Shown: positions 1 through 8,123 of the stretch, in pieces
How positions within the stretch are numbered: the first letter of the stretch is position 1
Layout: each line of letters begins with the position of its first letter
Source: Butyrivibrio sp.
GTDB lineage: Bacteria > Bacillota > Clostridia > Lachnospirales > Lachnospiraceae
Length of the DNA stretch: 64,000 nucleotides
Direction: 5' to 3'
Assembly (NCBI GenBank): GCA_015056565.1
Contig: SVGB01000011.1
Span: 33,255 to 97,254 of the forward strand
Notes under the pieces: model-generated
What the model saw: the letters and a program-made list of their open reading frames with translations, nothing else
Database searches by the model: none
What the model was told of the DNA's origin: nothing
Translations under genes and position numbers: made by a program

Positions 1-241
1 CAAGGCGAAGAACCTTATCTCCATAGAGGTCTATGATCTGTCCTGCACGCTCTTTTGAGCTACTTACAGCCCCCTTAGACTCCCCGCTTACAGTGACGCT
101 TGCATTTTCTGCCTTATCAGCAAAAAGAAATATCTTCCTGACAGCTCTTTTTACCAGGCGTTTAAATGATCTGCCATCATAATATGTATCAAACAAAAGC
201 CGCTGCGCAGGCCTCTCAAATCCTAATGCGAAATCTGACAT
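1..241 (-). CDS. Possible sigma-70 family factor, N-terminal part (cut by window edge)
   Basis: Open frame from ATG at 241 to the window edge, about 80 residues, 3' end missing. The N-terminal 60 residues are basic and not recognisable. The last visible stretch, RAGQIIDLYGDKVLRL, resembles the start of region 2 of ECF-type sigma factors in Lachnospiraceae, which is the only basis for the call. It starts 48 bp after the stop of the VWA lipoprotein gene, so the two are probably co-transcribed. The Shine-Dalgarno (GGGAGGAAG) lies partly in the 3' arm of a hairpin at 248-274, which could restrain its translation. The assignment is tentative. Confidence 0.4.
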   Translation of the reverse strand, partial: MSDFALGFERPAQRLLFDTYYDGRSFKRLVKRAVRKIFLFADKAENASVTVSGESKGAVSSSKERAGQIIDLYGDKVLRL

Positions 242-247
242 ATCTTC

Positions 248-274
248 CTCCCGGGGAACACCTCTCCCCGGGAG
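248..274 (-). promoter_or_regulatory. GC-rich hairpin covering the ribosome-binding site of the downstream gene
   Basis: A 9-bp perfect stem (248-256 with 266-274) closes a 9-nt loop. On the minus strand the 3' arm runs into GGGAGGAAG, the Shine-Dalgarno of the gene starting at 241. It has no U-tract, so it is not a simple terminator; RBS sequestration or mRNA stabilisation is more likely. Confidence 0.5.
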
Positions 275-289
275 ATAGTATAACAAATA

Positions 290-1969
290 TCAGCTTCTTT
301 TTTCTACCATTCTGACCAGTGAAATAAACTCATCCTTGTAGTCATCAGTGTTATCAAGCTCTCTGTAGCTGTTTATGATATCTCTGTAAGTCATAGTTCC
401 TGCATAGTCGCTATCCCCAAGGAGCATTGCAAACTCAGATACAAGGCTTGCAAACTTAAGGTTCTCACTTACCTTTTCTCTGTAAGCATCTGCTCCAACA
501 ACATATGTAAGAAGCTCTGATCTGTCTTCTTCAGGCTCTTTATAGCGGATCTTGATAGTTGCATAGTCATCTGAACCATCGCTGTTTTTTTCAGGCTGAT
601 ACTTAAGATCGATGGCGCTTTCACTGCCAGCTGGAACGATCTCATAAAGGGCAACTACGCTGTGGCCTGAACCAAGCTCGCCGCCGTCCTTCTTGTCATT
701 GTTAAAGTCCACTGCGTCCATCTCTCTGTTTTCGTAGCCAATAAGTCTGTAGGAATTAACTGTTGCAGGGTTGAACTCCACCTGGAACTTGACGTCTTTT
801 GCTACAGTTACAAGAGTTGAAGTCATCTCTTCCACAAGGACCTTTCTTGCCTCTATAAGAGAATCTATGTAGGAGTAGTTGCCATTGCCGCAGTCAGCAA
901 GTCTCTCCATCTTGTCATCCTTGTAGTTTCCTTCGCCAAAGCCTAAAACTGAAAGGTAGATTCCCTGGTCCTTCTTTTTTGTGATGAACTCTTCAAGCTC
1001 GTCTGGATCTGAGATACCAACATTGAGGTCTCCGTCTGTTGCCATGATGATGCGGTTGTTTCCGCCATCGATGAAGTTTTCTTTTGCTATCTCATAGGCC
1101 ATCTCCATGCCTCTCTCGCCTGCGGTAGCACCATAGGCTTCAAGAGATCTTATAGCTTCTTTGATCTTTCTTTTATCTGACATATCAGCGCCGTCAAGAA
1201 CGACCTTCTCATTGCTTGCGTATGTAACGATAGAAACTGTACCTTCGCCTTCAAGGTTGTCTACAAGCTCGATAAATCCTTTCTTTAAAAGTCCCAGTTT
1301 GTCTTCATCATCCATGGAACCTGATACATCAATGAGAAATACCAGGTTGCTCTTTGGAAGCTGTCCATCAAGCTTATCCTCTGCCTTTACTCCCACAAAC
1401 ATAAGCTCGTGGTCCTGATTCCATGGGCACTTTGAAACTTCTGTCGTAACTGCAAACTTCTCGCCTCTCCTGGGACTATTAAGATCATAGGAAAAGTAGT
1501 TAAGGAATTCCTCAGGTCTTACAGCGTCTGATGGAATGTTGTTCTTGCTGTACCCATTTTCGATCATGCGCCTTACATTGGCATAAGATGCTGTATCCAC
1601 ATCTGCTGCAAAGGTTGAAAGAGGCTGCCCCTGGGATAAGAAAAATCCGTTCTCATCGGGTTTATCGTAGGATTCTGTGTTGTACTCCGGAACAACGATG
1701 CAGTAGTCGCTGTCGTCATATACGTAGCAGCCTTCAGTTTCAGCAGCCTTGGAAGCTCCTATAGAATCAAATAATGAAGTGGTTGAAGCAGATGGTGCAG
1801 CCATCATAGGTTCTTCACAGGTTTCTGTGCTGTAGTAACTGTTATCCTGCTCCGGATACTCAGCTGCAGTTTCAGTCTGATAGTTTCTTGCTGCTCCGCA
1901 TCCGGATAAATTTCCTGCAAGAAGTGCTGCCATCATTAATGTGCCAATTAGTCTGTAGTTCTTTTTCAT
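290..1969 (-). CDS. YfbK-like von Willebrand factor A domain lipoprotein
   Basis: 559 residues. The N-terminus is a lipoprotein signal with lipobox LSGC (Cys24), so the protein should be anchored outside the membrane. A YfbK-type N-terminal segment (STFAADVDTASYANVRR, then VRPEEFLNYF) precedes a VWA domain with an intact MIDAS: DVSGSM at about 213-218, the Thr near 280 and ATDGD near 310. The C-terminal portion matches the extension usual in this family (DUF3520-like). VWA domains of this type bind ligands through a metal ion; the partner here is unknown. A possible sigma factor gene follows closely. RBS GGAGGGAA precedes the ATG. The family assignment is firm, the function is not known. Confidence 0.88.
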   Translation of the reverse strand: MKKNYRLIGTLMMAALLAGNLSGCGAARNYQTETAAEYPEQDNSYYSTETCEEPMMAAPSASTTSLFDSIGASKAAETEGCYVYDDSDYCIVVPEYNTESYDKPDENGFFLSQGQPLSTFAADVDTASYANVRRMIENGYSKNNIPSDAVRPEEFLNYFSYDLNSPRRGEKFAVTTEVSKCPWNQDHELMFVGVKAEDKLDGQLPKSNLVFLIDVSGSMDDEDKLGLLKKGFIELVDNLEGEGTVSIVTYASNEKVVLDGADMSDKRKIKEAIRSLEAYGATAGERGMEMAYEIAKENFIDGGNNRIIMATDGDLNVGISDPDELEEFITKKKDQGIYLSVLGFGEGNYKDDKMERLADCGNGNYSYIDSLIEARKVLVEEMTSTLVTVAKDVKFQVEFNPATVNSYRLIGYENREMDAVDFNNDKKDGGELGSGHSVVALYEIVPAGSESAIDLKYQPEKNSDGSDDYATIKIRYKEPEEDRSELLTYVVGADAYREKVSENLKFASLVSEFAMLLGDSDYAGTMTYRDIINSYRELDNTDDYKDEFISLVRMVEKRS

Positions 1970-2074
1970 AATAAATTCCCTCCAATTGTGTTATGGTTAT
2001 TGCCTTTCTACCATGTACACAACTGAAGGGAATGATATGTTGCAAAATATTCAAATTTTTTTTAAAAAAATTTT

Positions 2075-3085
2075 TTAGCACCTTACGTCAAGGAAATCAA
2101 ACCTGCCATTTAGCTTGAGCCTCCTTGAGTTTGCCGGAACAAAAAGGCAGTCTCCTTTATAGATATCTATGTAGTGACGCCTTCCATCTTCATCCTCATA
2201 GCACACTGTTCCGCAGCCATCGAAGCAAAGCAGCACTCTGAAGGACAACTCATCAGCCTCGTAAAAGACATCCTGTCTTCTCTCAGTATTTACCAGCATC
2301 CTGTTTACTTCAAAATACTTGCATCTTGATAAAAGCTCTCTTGCTACTCCCGGGCCATACCTCAGAACGCGGAGCTTCTGTCTTGGCTCCTGAAGGCCCT
2401 TAAGATTAGCTACTTCCAGTGCCTTGTCTATATGAAGTTCACGGAGATTGCCGTTCTTGTCAACACGGTTGTAGTCGTAGATCCTGTAGGTTAAGTTACT
2501 GCTCTCCTGGATCTCAGCAACCAGCGCCCCTGCGCCGATAGCATGGATGGTTCCTGACTCAATATAAAAGACATCGTTCTTTTTGATGGGCACGTACTGA
2601 AGATGCCGTTCAAGCTTGCCTTCATTTATATATGAAAGCAGTTCCTCTTTAGTACAGTCATGCTTAAGGCCATACACAAGCCTGGCTCCTGCAGATGCAT
2701 CAAGGACATACCACATCTCAGTTTTGCCCCTCTGACCATTCTCGTGTTCATAGGCGTATTCATCGCTTGGATGGACCTGTACCGACAGATCCGACTTGGC
2801 ATCGATAAATTTGATGAGGATCGGTATTTCTTTTAGCGCCTCGTAGTGCTGTCCCAAAAACTCAGGATGACTTGTTATTACATCTTTTAAAGTCATCTGA
2901 TCAAACTCCCCACCTGATACGACGCTTAATCCATCAGGATGGGTTGAACACTCCCATGTCTCCGCCAGGGGATCCATATTTATTTTTTTACTAAAGTCGT
3001 CATTAAGTCTCTGTCCGCCCCAGAGGTAGTCCTTACCTGCAGGCCTTAAGAGAAACGGAATGGCGCCTGATCTTTCTTTTCCCAT
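2075..3085 (-). CDS. manA: Mannose-6-phosphate isomerase, class I
   Basis: 336 residues, normal for short type I phosphomannose isomerases of Firmicutes. It interconverts fructose-6-P and mannose-6-P. Zinc-ligand motifs are visible: QVHPSDEYA near 100, the Glu in GKTEMWYVL, and the His in GTIHAIGAG near 180. The N-terminal PAGKDYLWGGQRL is typical. It sits 9 bp downstream of manC, so both are probably read from one promoter and supply mannose-1-P/GDP-mannose for glycan synthesis. An AT-only tract follows the stop (about 2045-2075) without a clear terminator hairpin. Confidence 0.93.
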   Translation of the reverse strand: MGKERSGAIPFLLRPAGKDYLWGGQRLNDDFSKKINMDPLAETWECSTHPDGLSVVSGGEFDQMTLKDVITSHPEFLGQHYEALKEIPILIKFIDAKSDLSVQVHPSDEYAYEHENGQRGKTEMWYVLDASAGARLVYGLKHDCTKEELLSYINEGKLERHLQYVPIKKNDVFYIESGTIHAIGAGALVAEIQESSNLTYRIYDYNRVDKNGNLRELHIDKALEVANLKGLQEPRQKLRVLRYGPGVARELLSRCKYFEVNRMLVNTERRQDVFYEADELSFRVLLCFDGCGTVCYEDEDGRRHYIDIYKGDCLFVPANSRRLKLNGRFDFLDVRC

Positions 3086-3094
3086 ATAACCTTA

Positions 3095-4408
3095 TCACTC
3101 AAGCTCGAATTTCTGCTTGTCCTCCACTGAGATGTCGCTTCCAAGCTGTATCTCTACAAGCTTAAGCTCAGTGTCCGCAAATACAGTATGTCTGCACCCT
3201 GCACTCATGGTGATCACATCGCCGGGAGCAATGTTCTGCTCCATTCCATCAACAACTGTGCGGCCTGTACCTGAGAGAACAACCCACACCTCGTCCCTGT
3301 TCTTGTGGCTGTGGTAGTTCATGGAGTGGCCAGGATTGAGGATAACCTTGATGGTCATGGCTGTGGGCTCAACGTCCATTACCTGATAGCTGCCCCAGCT
3401 CTTTTCCGCAAACATGATCTGCTGATCGATGCCATCAACATAGGGCTTGATATAAGAACTCTGCTCTTTGTCAGAAACAAGGATTCCCTCTGGAGAAGCT
3501 GAGATGACCACATCATGAAGCCCCATGGCGATAATTGGCACATTGAGTTCATTGAGGATGTGGACGCCATCACAGTTGTCGTTCATAATTCCCTTGCCTA
3601 CAACATTCTCTGTCATAGCCTCTGTCAGAGTATTCCAAGTTCCAAGATCCTTCCACTCTCCAGCAAATCTCAGAACCTGGATCTTGTCCTCTTTTTCTAC
3701 AACAGCATAGTCAAAAGAAATCTTCTCTAAAGTCTCATATTTTGAAAAGAGATCCTGGTAATCTGTAAAGTCGATGAGCTCGTGAGCTCTTTCAAGGACA
3801 TAAGAAAGCTTGTAGGCAAATACGCCGCCGTTCCACAAAGCGCCCTTGGAAATATATTTCCTGGCAACCTCAACTGTTGGCTTTTCCTTGAAGGTTTCAA
3901 CATCTGAAGTGTCATCCTTGGTCTTAGGGATGATGTATCCATACTTCTCACTTGGATAAGTAGGCTCTATACCCATAAGGACAAGATTGGCTTCACCCTT
4001 AGCTGCCTGATCAGATAATTTCTTAAGAGCCTCAAAATAGTCGTCCTCAACATAAGGATCCACCGGGCATACAACTACAGGCTCCTCAGGGTTTACTCCC
4101 ATAACATCTGCAAGATATGCAGTAGCCAGCGCTATTGCAGGAAATGTGTCCCTTCTGCAAGGCTCAACACTTATGCCAACATCAGTTCCTATCTGGTTGT
4201 GGATCGCGGAGATCTGGCTCTTACTTGTTGCAATGGTCACAGTTGCATCTGAGTCAATCTTCTTGATCTTGCCATACATCCTCTGGACCATAGACTCATA
4301 AGTTCCATCCTCATTCTTAAATATCTTGATGAACTGTTTACTTCTTACGTCATTTGAAAGTGGCCACAGGCGCTTGCCTGATCCACCTGATAACAGAATA
4401 ATATTCAA
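3095..4408 (-). CDS. manC: Mannose-1-phosphate guanylyltransferase with C-terminal cupin (ManC type)
   Basis: 437 residues. The N-terminal nucleotidyltransferase begins with the signature LSGGSGKRLWPLSNDVRSKQ (about 5-24), which binds GTP and mannose-1-P to make GDP-mannose. A C-terminal cupin of the mannose-6-P isomerase type II kind starts near 330 (KSWGSYQVMD) and holds HSHKNRDEVWVVLSG. So isomerase activity may be duplicated between this protein and manA downstream. A possible -10 (TATACT on minus, near 4470) lies upstream. No lipid or glycan genes flank it, so the final product cannot be told from this window. Confidence 0.92.
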   Translation of the reverse strand: MNIILLSGGSGKRLWPLSNDVRSKQFIKIFKNEDGTYESMVQRMYGKIKKIDSDATVTIATSKSQISAIHNQIGTDVGISVEPCRRDTFPAIALATAYLADVMGVNPEEPVVVCPVDPYVEDDYFEALKKLSDQAAKGEANLVLMGIEPTYPSEKYGYIIPKTKDDTSDVETFKEKPTVEVARKYISKGALWNGGVFAYKLSYVLERAHELIDFTDYQDLFSKYETLEKISFDYAVVEKEDKIQVLRFAGEWKDLGTWNTLTEAMTENVVGKGIMNDNCDGVHILNELNVPIIAMGLHDVVISASPEGILVSDKEQSSYIKPYVDGIDQQIMFAEKSWGSYQVMDVEPTAMTIKVILNPGHSMNYHSHKNRDEVWVVLSGTGRTVVDGMEQNIAPGDVITMSAGCRHTVFADTELKLVEIQLGSDISVEDKQKFELE

Positions 4409-4510
4409 AGCTTACTTCACCTTTCGTTATTGGTTTTACTTTTTGTATTGGTTAAAAATCAATCTCATATAGTATAACACAATCATGATGCCATTTTAAA
4501 CGCATGAAAA

Positions 4511-4541
4511 ACCGGGTAAGGATCAAAAGTCCTTACCCGGT
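4511..4541 (-). terminator. Intrinsic terminator after the Rpn-type gene
   Basis: A 12-bp perfect stem (4511-4522 with 4530-4541) and 7-nt loop, followed on the minus strand by TTTTTC. It sits 14 bp after the stop at 4555. T residues on the other side are also present, so it may act in both directions. Confidence 0.8.
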
Positions 4542-4554
4542 GGAGATTTTTTAT

Positions 4555-5505
4555 TTAGTGGTCTTTATTAGCATCATTATATTCAGCAAATAGCTTATCC
4601 AGGTACTCAGGATCAGTTGCTGCTTTTTTAACATCCTCATCACGGTTCTGGGAAAAGAGCCAGCTGATAAGACTTGACATGTTAGTTATGCCCTTCTTTT
4701 CGCCCTTCTTTTCGCCTTTCTTTTCGCCGATTTTTTCACCATGAATCTGACCTTTTTTATAATTTGCCCTTGCAATGAGCTGTTTTGCATTAAGTTCCTG
4801 TAATTCTTCTGATAACATATTTGCCACCTCCGCCATATGTTCCATGAGAAATGGTTTCAAAATGAAGTCGTCAGGCATTACTATCAGCGCTTTGCCAGTG
4901 GCTTCTCCTATATCCTTAAACTTTTTTCTGAACTGTCTTATATTCTGAATAAACCAGGAGTACTCATAAAGAGGTCTACAGGCTTCCATCAGTTCTTTGT
5001 TACGCCCATAGTTTATATTAATCATCCTGACCTTTACTTCTATGTCTGCATTTTTTCTTGTACTCTCAGAAAAGGAATCGCTGAGCTTTAGTATCTTTTC
5101 ATCGGGCTCATCCTTTGTTCCGTTGTAGAATACTATCAGCTTAGGTGTAGGTATTTGAAGTAATTCCTCACCATATTTATCAAGGTCATTGGATGATATA
5201 TATCCATCATACACCGCTGATATGTACTGCATCATCCTAAGCGGCATATTGGGATTATAGGTTGATTGATGTTCATACAAACTGATATATCCTACAAACA
5301 AGAACGATGTGTCATTCTTCATGTGTACATAAAGATATTCCTCAAGTGTATTAAACTCAATCTTGGTCTCATCCTTGTAGGAAGTACCATTAACTGCATT
5401 ATACAGACTAAGTGTCCATTTCTTGTTTTCAGGTCTTCCGAAGATGAAGTTAAAAAGCCGATCCTTATGTTCCCGGCTTGCGCTTATTACTGGTAATTCT
5501 TTCAA
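4555..5505 (-). CDS. Rpn-family PD-(D/E)XK nuclease/putative transposase
   Basis: 316 residues. The start (HKDRLFNFIFGRPENKKWTLSLYNAVN) and the segment LLQIPTPKLIVFYNG are typical of the Rpn/PDDEXK family found in many copies in rumen Lachnospiraceae. Rpn proteins are DNA endonucleases reported to promote RecA-independent recombination in E. coli. Near the C-terminus a tandem (I/K)GEK repeat, encoded by 12-nt units at about 4690-4736, links the nuclease half to a short tail. A strong terminator follows. Two other Rpn-type proteins lie at 40051 and 51961 but are quite different in sequence. Confidence 0.75.
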   Translation of the reverse strand: MKELPVISASREHKDRLFNFIFGRPENKKWTLSLYNAVNGTSYKDETKIEFNTLEEYLYVHMKNDTSFLFVGYISLYEHQSTYNPNMPLRMMQYISAVYDGYISSNDLDKYGEELLQIPTPKLIVFYNGTKDEPDEKILKLSDSFSESTRKNADIEVKVRMININYGRNKELMEACRPLYEYSWFIQNIRQFRKKFKDIGEATGKALIVMPDDFILKPFLMEHMAEVANMLSEELQELNAKQLIARANYKKGQIHGEKIGEKKGEKKGEKKGITNMSSLISWLFSQNRDEDVKKAATDPEYLDKLFAEYNDANKDH

Positions 5506-5714
5506 TAATCTCTTCTCCTTTAATTATAAAATTTAGTTTTTTCCTTATCAAGGGAATTTGCAGTGAAATACTGCGCTTGCCATGAACATGACAAGAATGC
5601 TCAGAACTGAGCAAGTAGAATGATAACATAGAAATATTTGATTGTAAAACTAATCTTTCAACAACCTAAAAGAGTATTCCATTTTCATATTAAAGGTGAG
5701 AAAATATACTCACT
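5506..5714. other. Intergenic region between divergent genes
   Basis: AT-rich spacer carrying the promoters of the Rpn-type gene (minus) and the serine protease (plus). AAAGGTGAG near 5693 serves as RBS for the latter. No clear RNA structure or ORF was recognised. Confidence 0.4.
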
Positions 5715-6350
5715 ATGTCAAATAAATTTATTTCCTTTAAAGTAATCGCAATTTCTATTGTTGCTCTTTTACTTCTTATCACATGCATTGGCTGTTCCGG
5801 GCAAGGTGATGGCGACTTTGACAGTGCCTTTAACCATGCGCTTAAGACCTCAGTTACCATTGACAGCGGAAGGCTCTCTGGCAGCGGGAATATCTGGAAA
5901 ATTGGGAAAAAGACCATCACTGTGATCACAGCATCCCATGTAATAGATGATAAAGAAGATATCACAGTATACTTCTGGAATGGAGATCATGCCAGTGCGC
6001 AAGTCTTTACTAATAACACAGAAAAAGACTACTGCCTTTTGACAGTAAAAGTGGATGATACAAAAAAGATTGATATTGAAGAGTTAAAACCAGGGAAGAA
6101 CCTTCCAGAGTCAGGGGAAAATATTTTCATGGTGATCCCTGACTACAACACTGCAAGTGCAGGACTTGTGGCAAGCCCTGAGACTTTTTCTGAGGATTTT
6201 AATCAGGATGTGATCTACTGCTATCTTGATGTCAATGAAGGTATGTCAGGGGGCGGGCTCTTTGATTACAAAGGGCGTTACCTTGGACTCCTCCTTGGAG
6301 GTTCTGATGAGGGAGAAGGGGTATTTCTTAACACTGATAAAATAGAATGA
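5715..6350 (+). CDS. Secreted trypsin-like serine protease, lipoprotein
   Basis: 211 residues. The N-terminal membrane segment ends in a lipobox-like TCIGC (near 25). The chymotrypsin-fold triad is visible: His in TASHVID (about 74), Asp in EKDYCLL (about 104) and Ser in GMSGGGLFD (about 179). No PDZ domain follows, so this is a minimal HtrA-like or V8-like protease core. It converges with the nucleoside kinase gene, and a long palindrome fills the space between their stops. The substrate is unknown. Confidence 0.75.
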   Translation: MSNKFISFKVIAISIVALLLLITCIGCSGQGDGDFDSAFNHALKTSVTIDSGRLSGSGNIWKIGKKTITVITASHVIDDKEDITVYFWNGDHASAQVFTNNTEKDYCLLTVKVDDTKKIDIEELKPGKNLPESGENIFMVIPDYNTASAGLVASPETFSEDFNQDVIYCYLDVNEGMSGGGLFDYKGRYLGLLLGGSDEGEGVFLNTDKIE

Positions 6351-6358
6351 TAAGATAA

Positions 6359-6447
6359 TGACGGCTTTCGTGACAGAGGGGACGGTTCTTTTGACACATT
6401 GCGTGCAACGTGTCAAAAGAACCGTCCCCCTGTCACAAAAGCCGTCA
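6359..6447. repeat. Long palindrome of the GGGGACGGTTCTTTTG repeat family
   Basis: Arms of about 38 nt (6359-6397 and 6410-6447) pair almost perfectly around a short loop and contain GGGGACGGTTCTTTTGACA on one strand and its complement on the other. It fills the space between two convergent stops and may serve as a bidirectional terminator. Related sequences lie at 8817-8883, 25604-25670 and 55628-55749. Confidence 0.85.
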
Positions 6448-6452
6448 TTTTC

Positions 6453-8114
6453 TCACACTTTAAAGCAACTTCCGCCAACGAATTCTCTGCAGATGGAGTT
6501 TCGTGGGAGCATTGAATTATCTACACTTACGAAGTAGTCAAGGAACTTCAAAAGGCGCTTGGCCTCATAATACTCTGGTTCATCCTTCTCAATCGAAAAC
6601 AGCAACGGCTCAGCATACTGCTTGATTACAGCAAGCTCATAGATCTGGGCTGAATTGAACATAGCGTCAGCTTCCTCCTGGAACGGGAAGATATTGGCTT
6701 CCTCTCCTGCTCTTACTGAAGGCCACATGCTGATGGTCTTCTTGGCTGAAGCGCCGCGGGTTCTGGCATCTCTTACGATCCTTCGAAGAAGACGGCCGTC
6801 AGTTGTGGCTATCCTGTTGTGATCGTCGATGCTTAGGGTTGTAAGGCAGCTTATGTATATCTTGTACTTGGACTCAGCAGGAAGAGCATAGCTCATCTTC
6901 TCGTTAAGTCCGTGAATTCCTTCAATTACCAGAATGTCGTTCTTACCAAGCTGCAGGTAATCTCCATTCATTTCTCTTTTGCCTGTAATGAAGTTAAACT
7001 CAGGCATCTCAACTCTCTCGCCCTTAAGAAGTCTTGACATGTCGTCGTTGAACTGCTCAACATCAAGAGCCTCAAGGCACTCAAAGTTATAGCTTCCATC
7101 CTCGTTAAGAGGAGTGTCCTCTCTGTTTACAAAATAATTATCAAGGCTTATTGGATGAGGATTAAGGCCGTTGGATCTTAGCTGTATTGAAAGTCTGTTG
7201 GCAAAGCTTGTCTTACCAGATGAGCTTGGCCCTGCGATCATAATAAACTTAACATCGAGGCGCTTGAAGATATCCATAGCGATCTCGCCGATCCTGCGCT
7301 CCTGGAGAGCTTCCTGAACAAGGATCATATCGCCGATCTTGCCAGAGCAGATCATATCGTTAAGATCACCTACGTTCTCAATTCCCATCATGCTGCCCCA
7401 ATCGCTGGAGAGCATCATTGTCTTAAACAGTTTCTCTCTTGGCTCAGATACAATGAGCTTCTTGGAATTCTGCCTTGTTGGAAGTGTAAGCAATATTCCA
7501 TCGTGGTACTTCTGCACCTTGAACTTCTCTATGTAAGAAGTGTTAGGAAGCATGTAACCATAAAAATAATCATAGAAACCATCAAGCTTATAGACGTTGA
7601 TCTCAGAGCTTCTTCTGTATTTAAGAAGCTTTACCTTGTCCATCATGCCCTGTTTTCTGAATATCTCTATCGCCTCATCAAGAGGATAGACCTTCTTGGT
7701 GATGGGAAGAGCCGCATCAAGTATCTCAGAATATCTCTCAGATATCTTTTTTACCAGTTCCTTGGTGACATTGGTTCCTCTGATAGTGCAGTAAAGGCCA
7801 TTTCCGATGGTAAATTCAGCCTTTATGGAAACACCGTTTTTGCTGCCTCCGGTCACATCGATCACAGACTTTATGAGAATCATAAGGCCTGTTCTTCTCA
7901 TGGTCTTAAACCCAATGTTATCCTTTACTGTGATAAAAGACAGAACGCCGTCTTTCTTTACAGTCTTCATAAGCTCACGGATCTTGCCGTTGAACATTAC
8001 TGCGGCGATCCTGTCGTCATAGTACTTCTGATATTCCTTTGCGATTTCTTCAAAGGTTGTGCCTTTCTCGTAGTCTTTTTCTGCTCCATTGATCGTAATC
8101 TTAGGCATACCCAT
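6453..8114 (-). CDS. Nucleoside (uridine-type) kinase with N-terminal TGS domain
   Basis: 553 residues in three parts. A TGS-like domain (about 1-65) is followed by a threonyl-tRNA-synthetase-like second additional domain (about 65-240). A phosphoribulokinase/uridine kinase domain follows, with P-loop GPSSSGKTS near 291. This fused architecture is a standard Clostridia protein annotated as nucleoside kinase; it is distinct from the short Udk. Predicted role: phosphorylation of a nucleoside such as uridine with a nucleotide donor; the substrate is not proven. It lies 9 bp downstream of the trmK-like gene and probably ends the dgt-dnaG-rpoD-trmK transcript. Confidence 0.85.
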   Translation of the reverse strand: MGMPKITINGAEKDYEKGTTFEEIAKEYQKYYDDRIAAVMFNGKIRELMKTVKKDGVLSFITVKDNIGFKTMRRTGLMILIKSVIDVTGGSKNGVSIKAEFTIGNGLYCTIRGTNVTKELVKKISERYSEILDAALPITKKVYPLDEAIEIFRKQGMMDKVKLLKYRRSSEINVYKLDGFYDYFYGYMLPNTSYIEKFKVQKYHDGILLTLPTRQNSKKLIVSEPREKLFKTMMLSSDWGSMMGIENVGDLNDMICSGKIGDMILVQEALQERRIGEIAMDIFKRLDVKFIMIAGPSSSGKTSFANRLSIQLRSNGLNPHPISLDNYFVNREDTPLNEDGSYNFECLEALDVEQFNDDMSRLLKGERVEMPEFNFITGKREMNGDYLQLGKNDILVIEGIHGLNEKMSYALPAESKYKIYISCLTTLSIDDHNRIATTDGRLLRRIVRDARTRGASAKKTISMWPSVRAGEEANIFPFQEEADAMFNSAQIYELAVIKQYAEPLLFSIEKDEPEYYEAKRLLKFLDYFVSVDNSMLPRNSICREFVGGSCFKV

Positions 8115-8123
8115 CTCTCCTTG

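Noticed and set aside
2045..2080. Terminator after manA
   Set aside because: Only runs of A and T without a GC stem; could not support a call.
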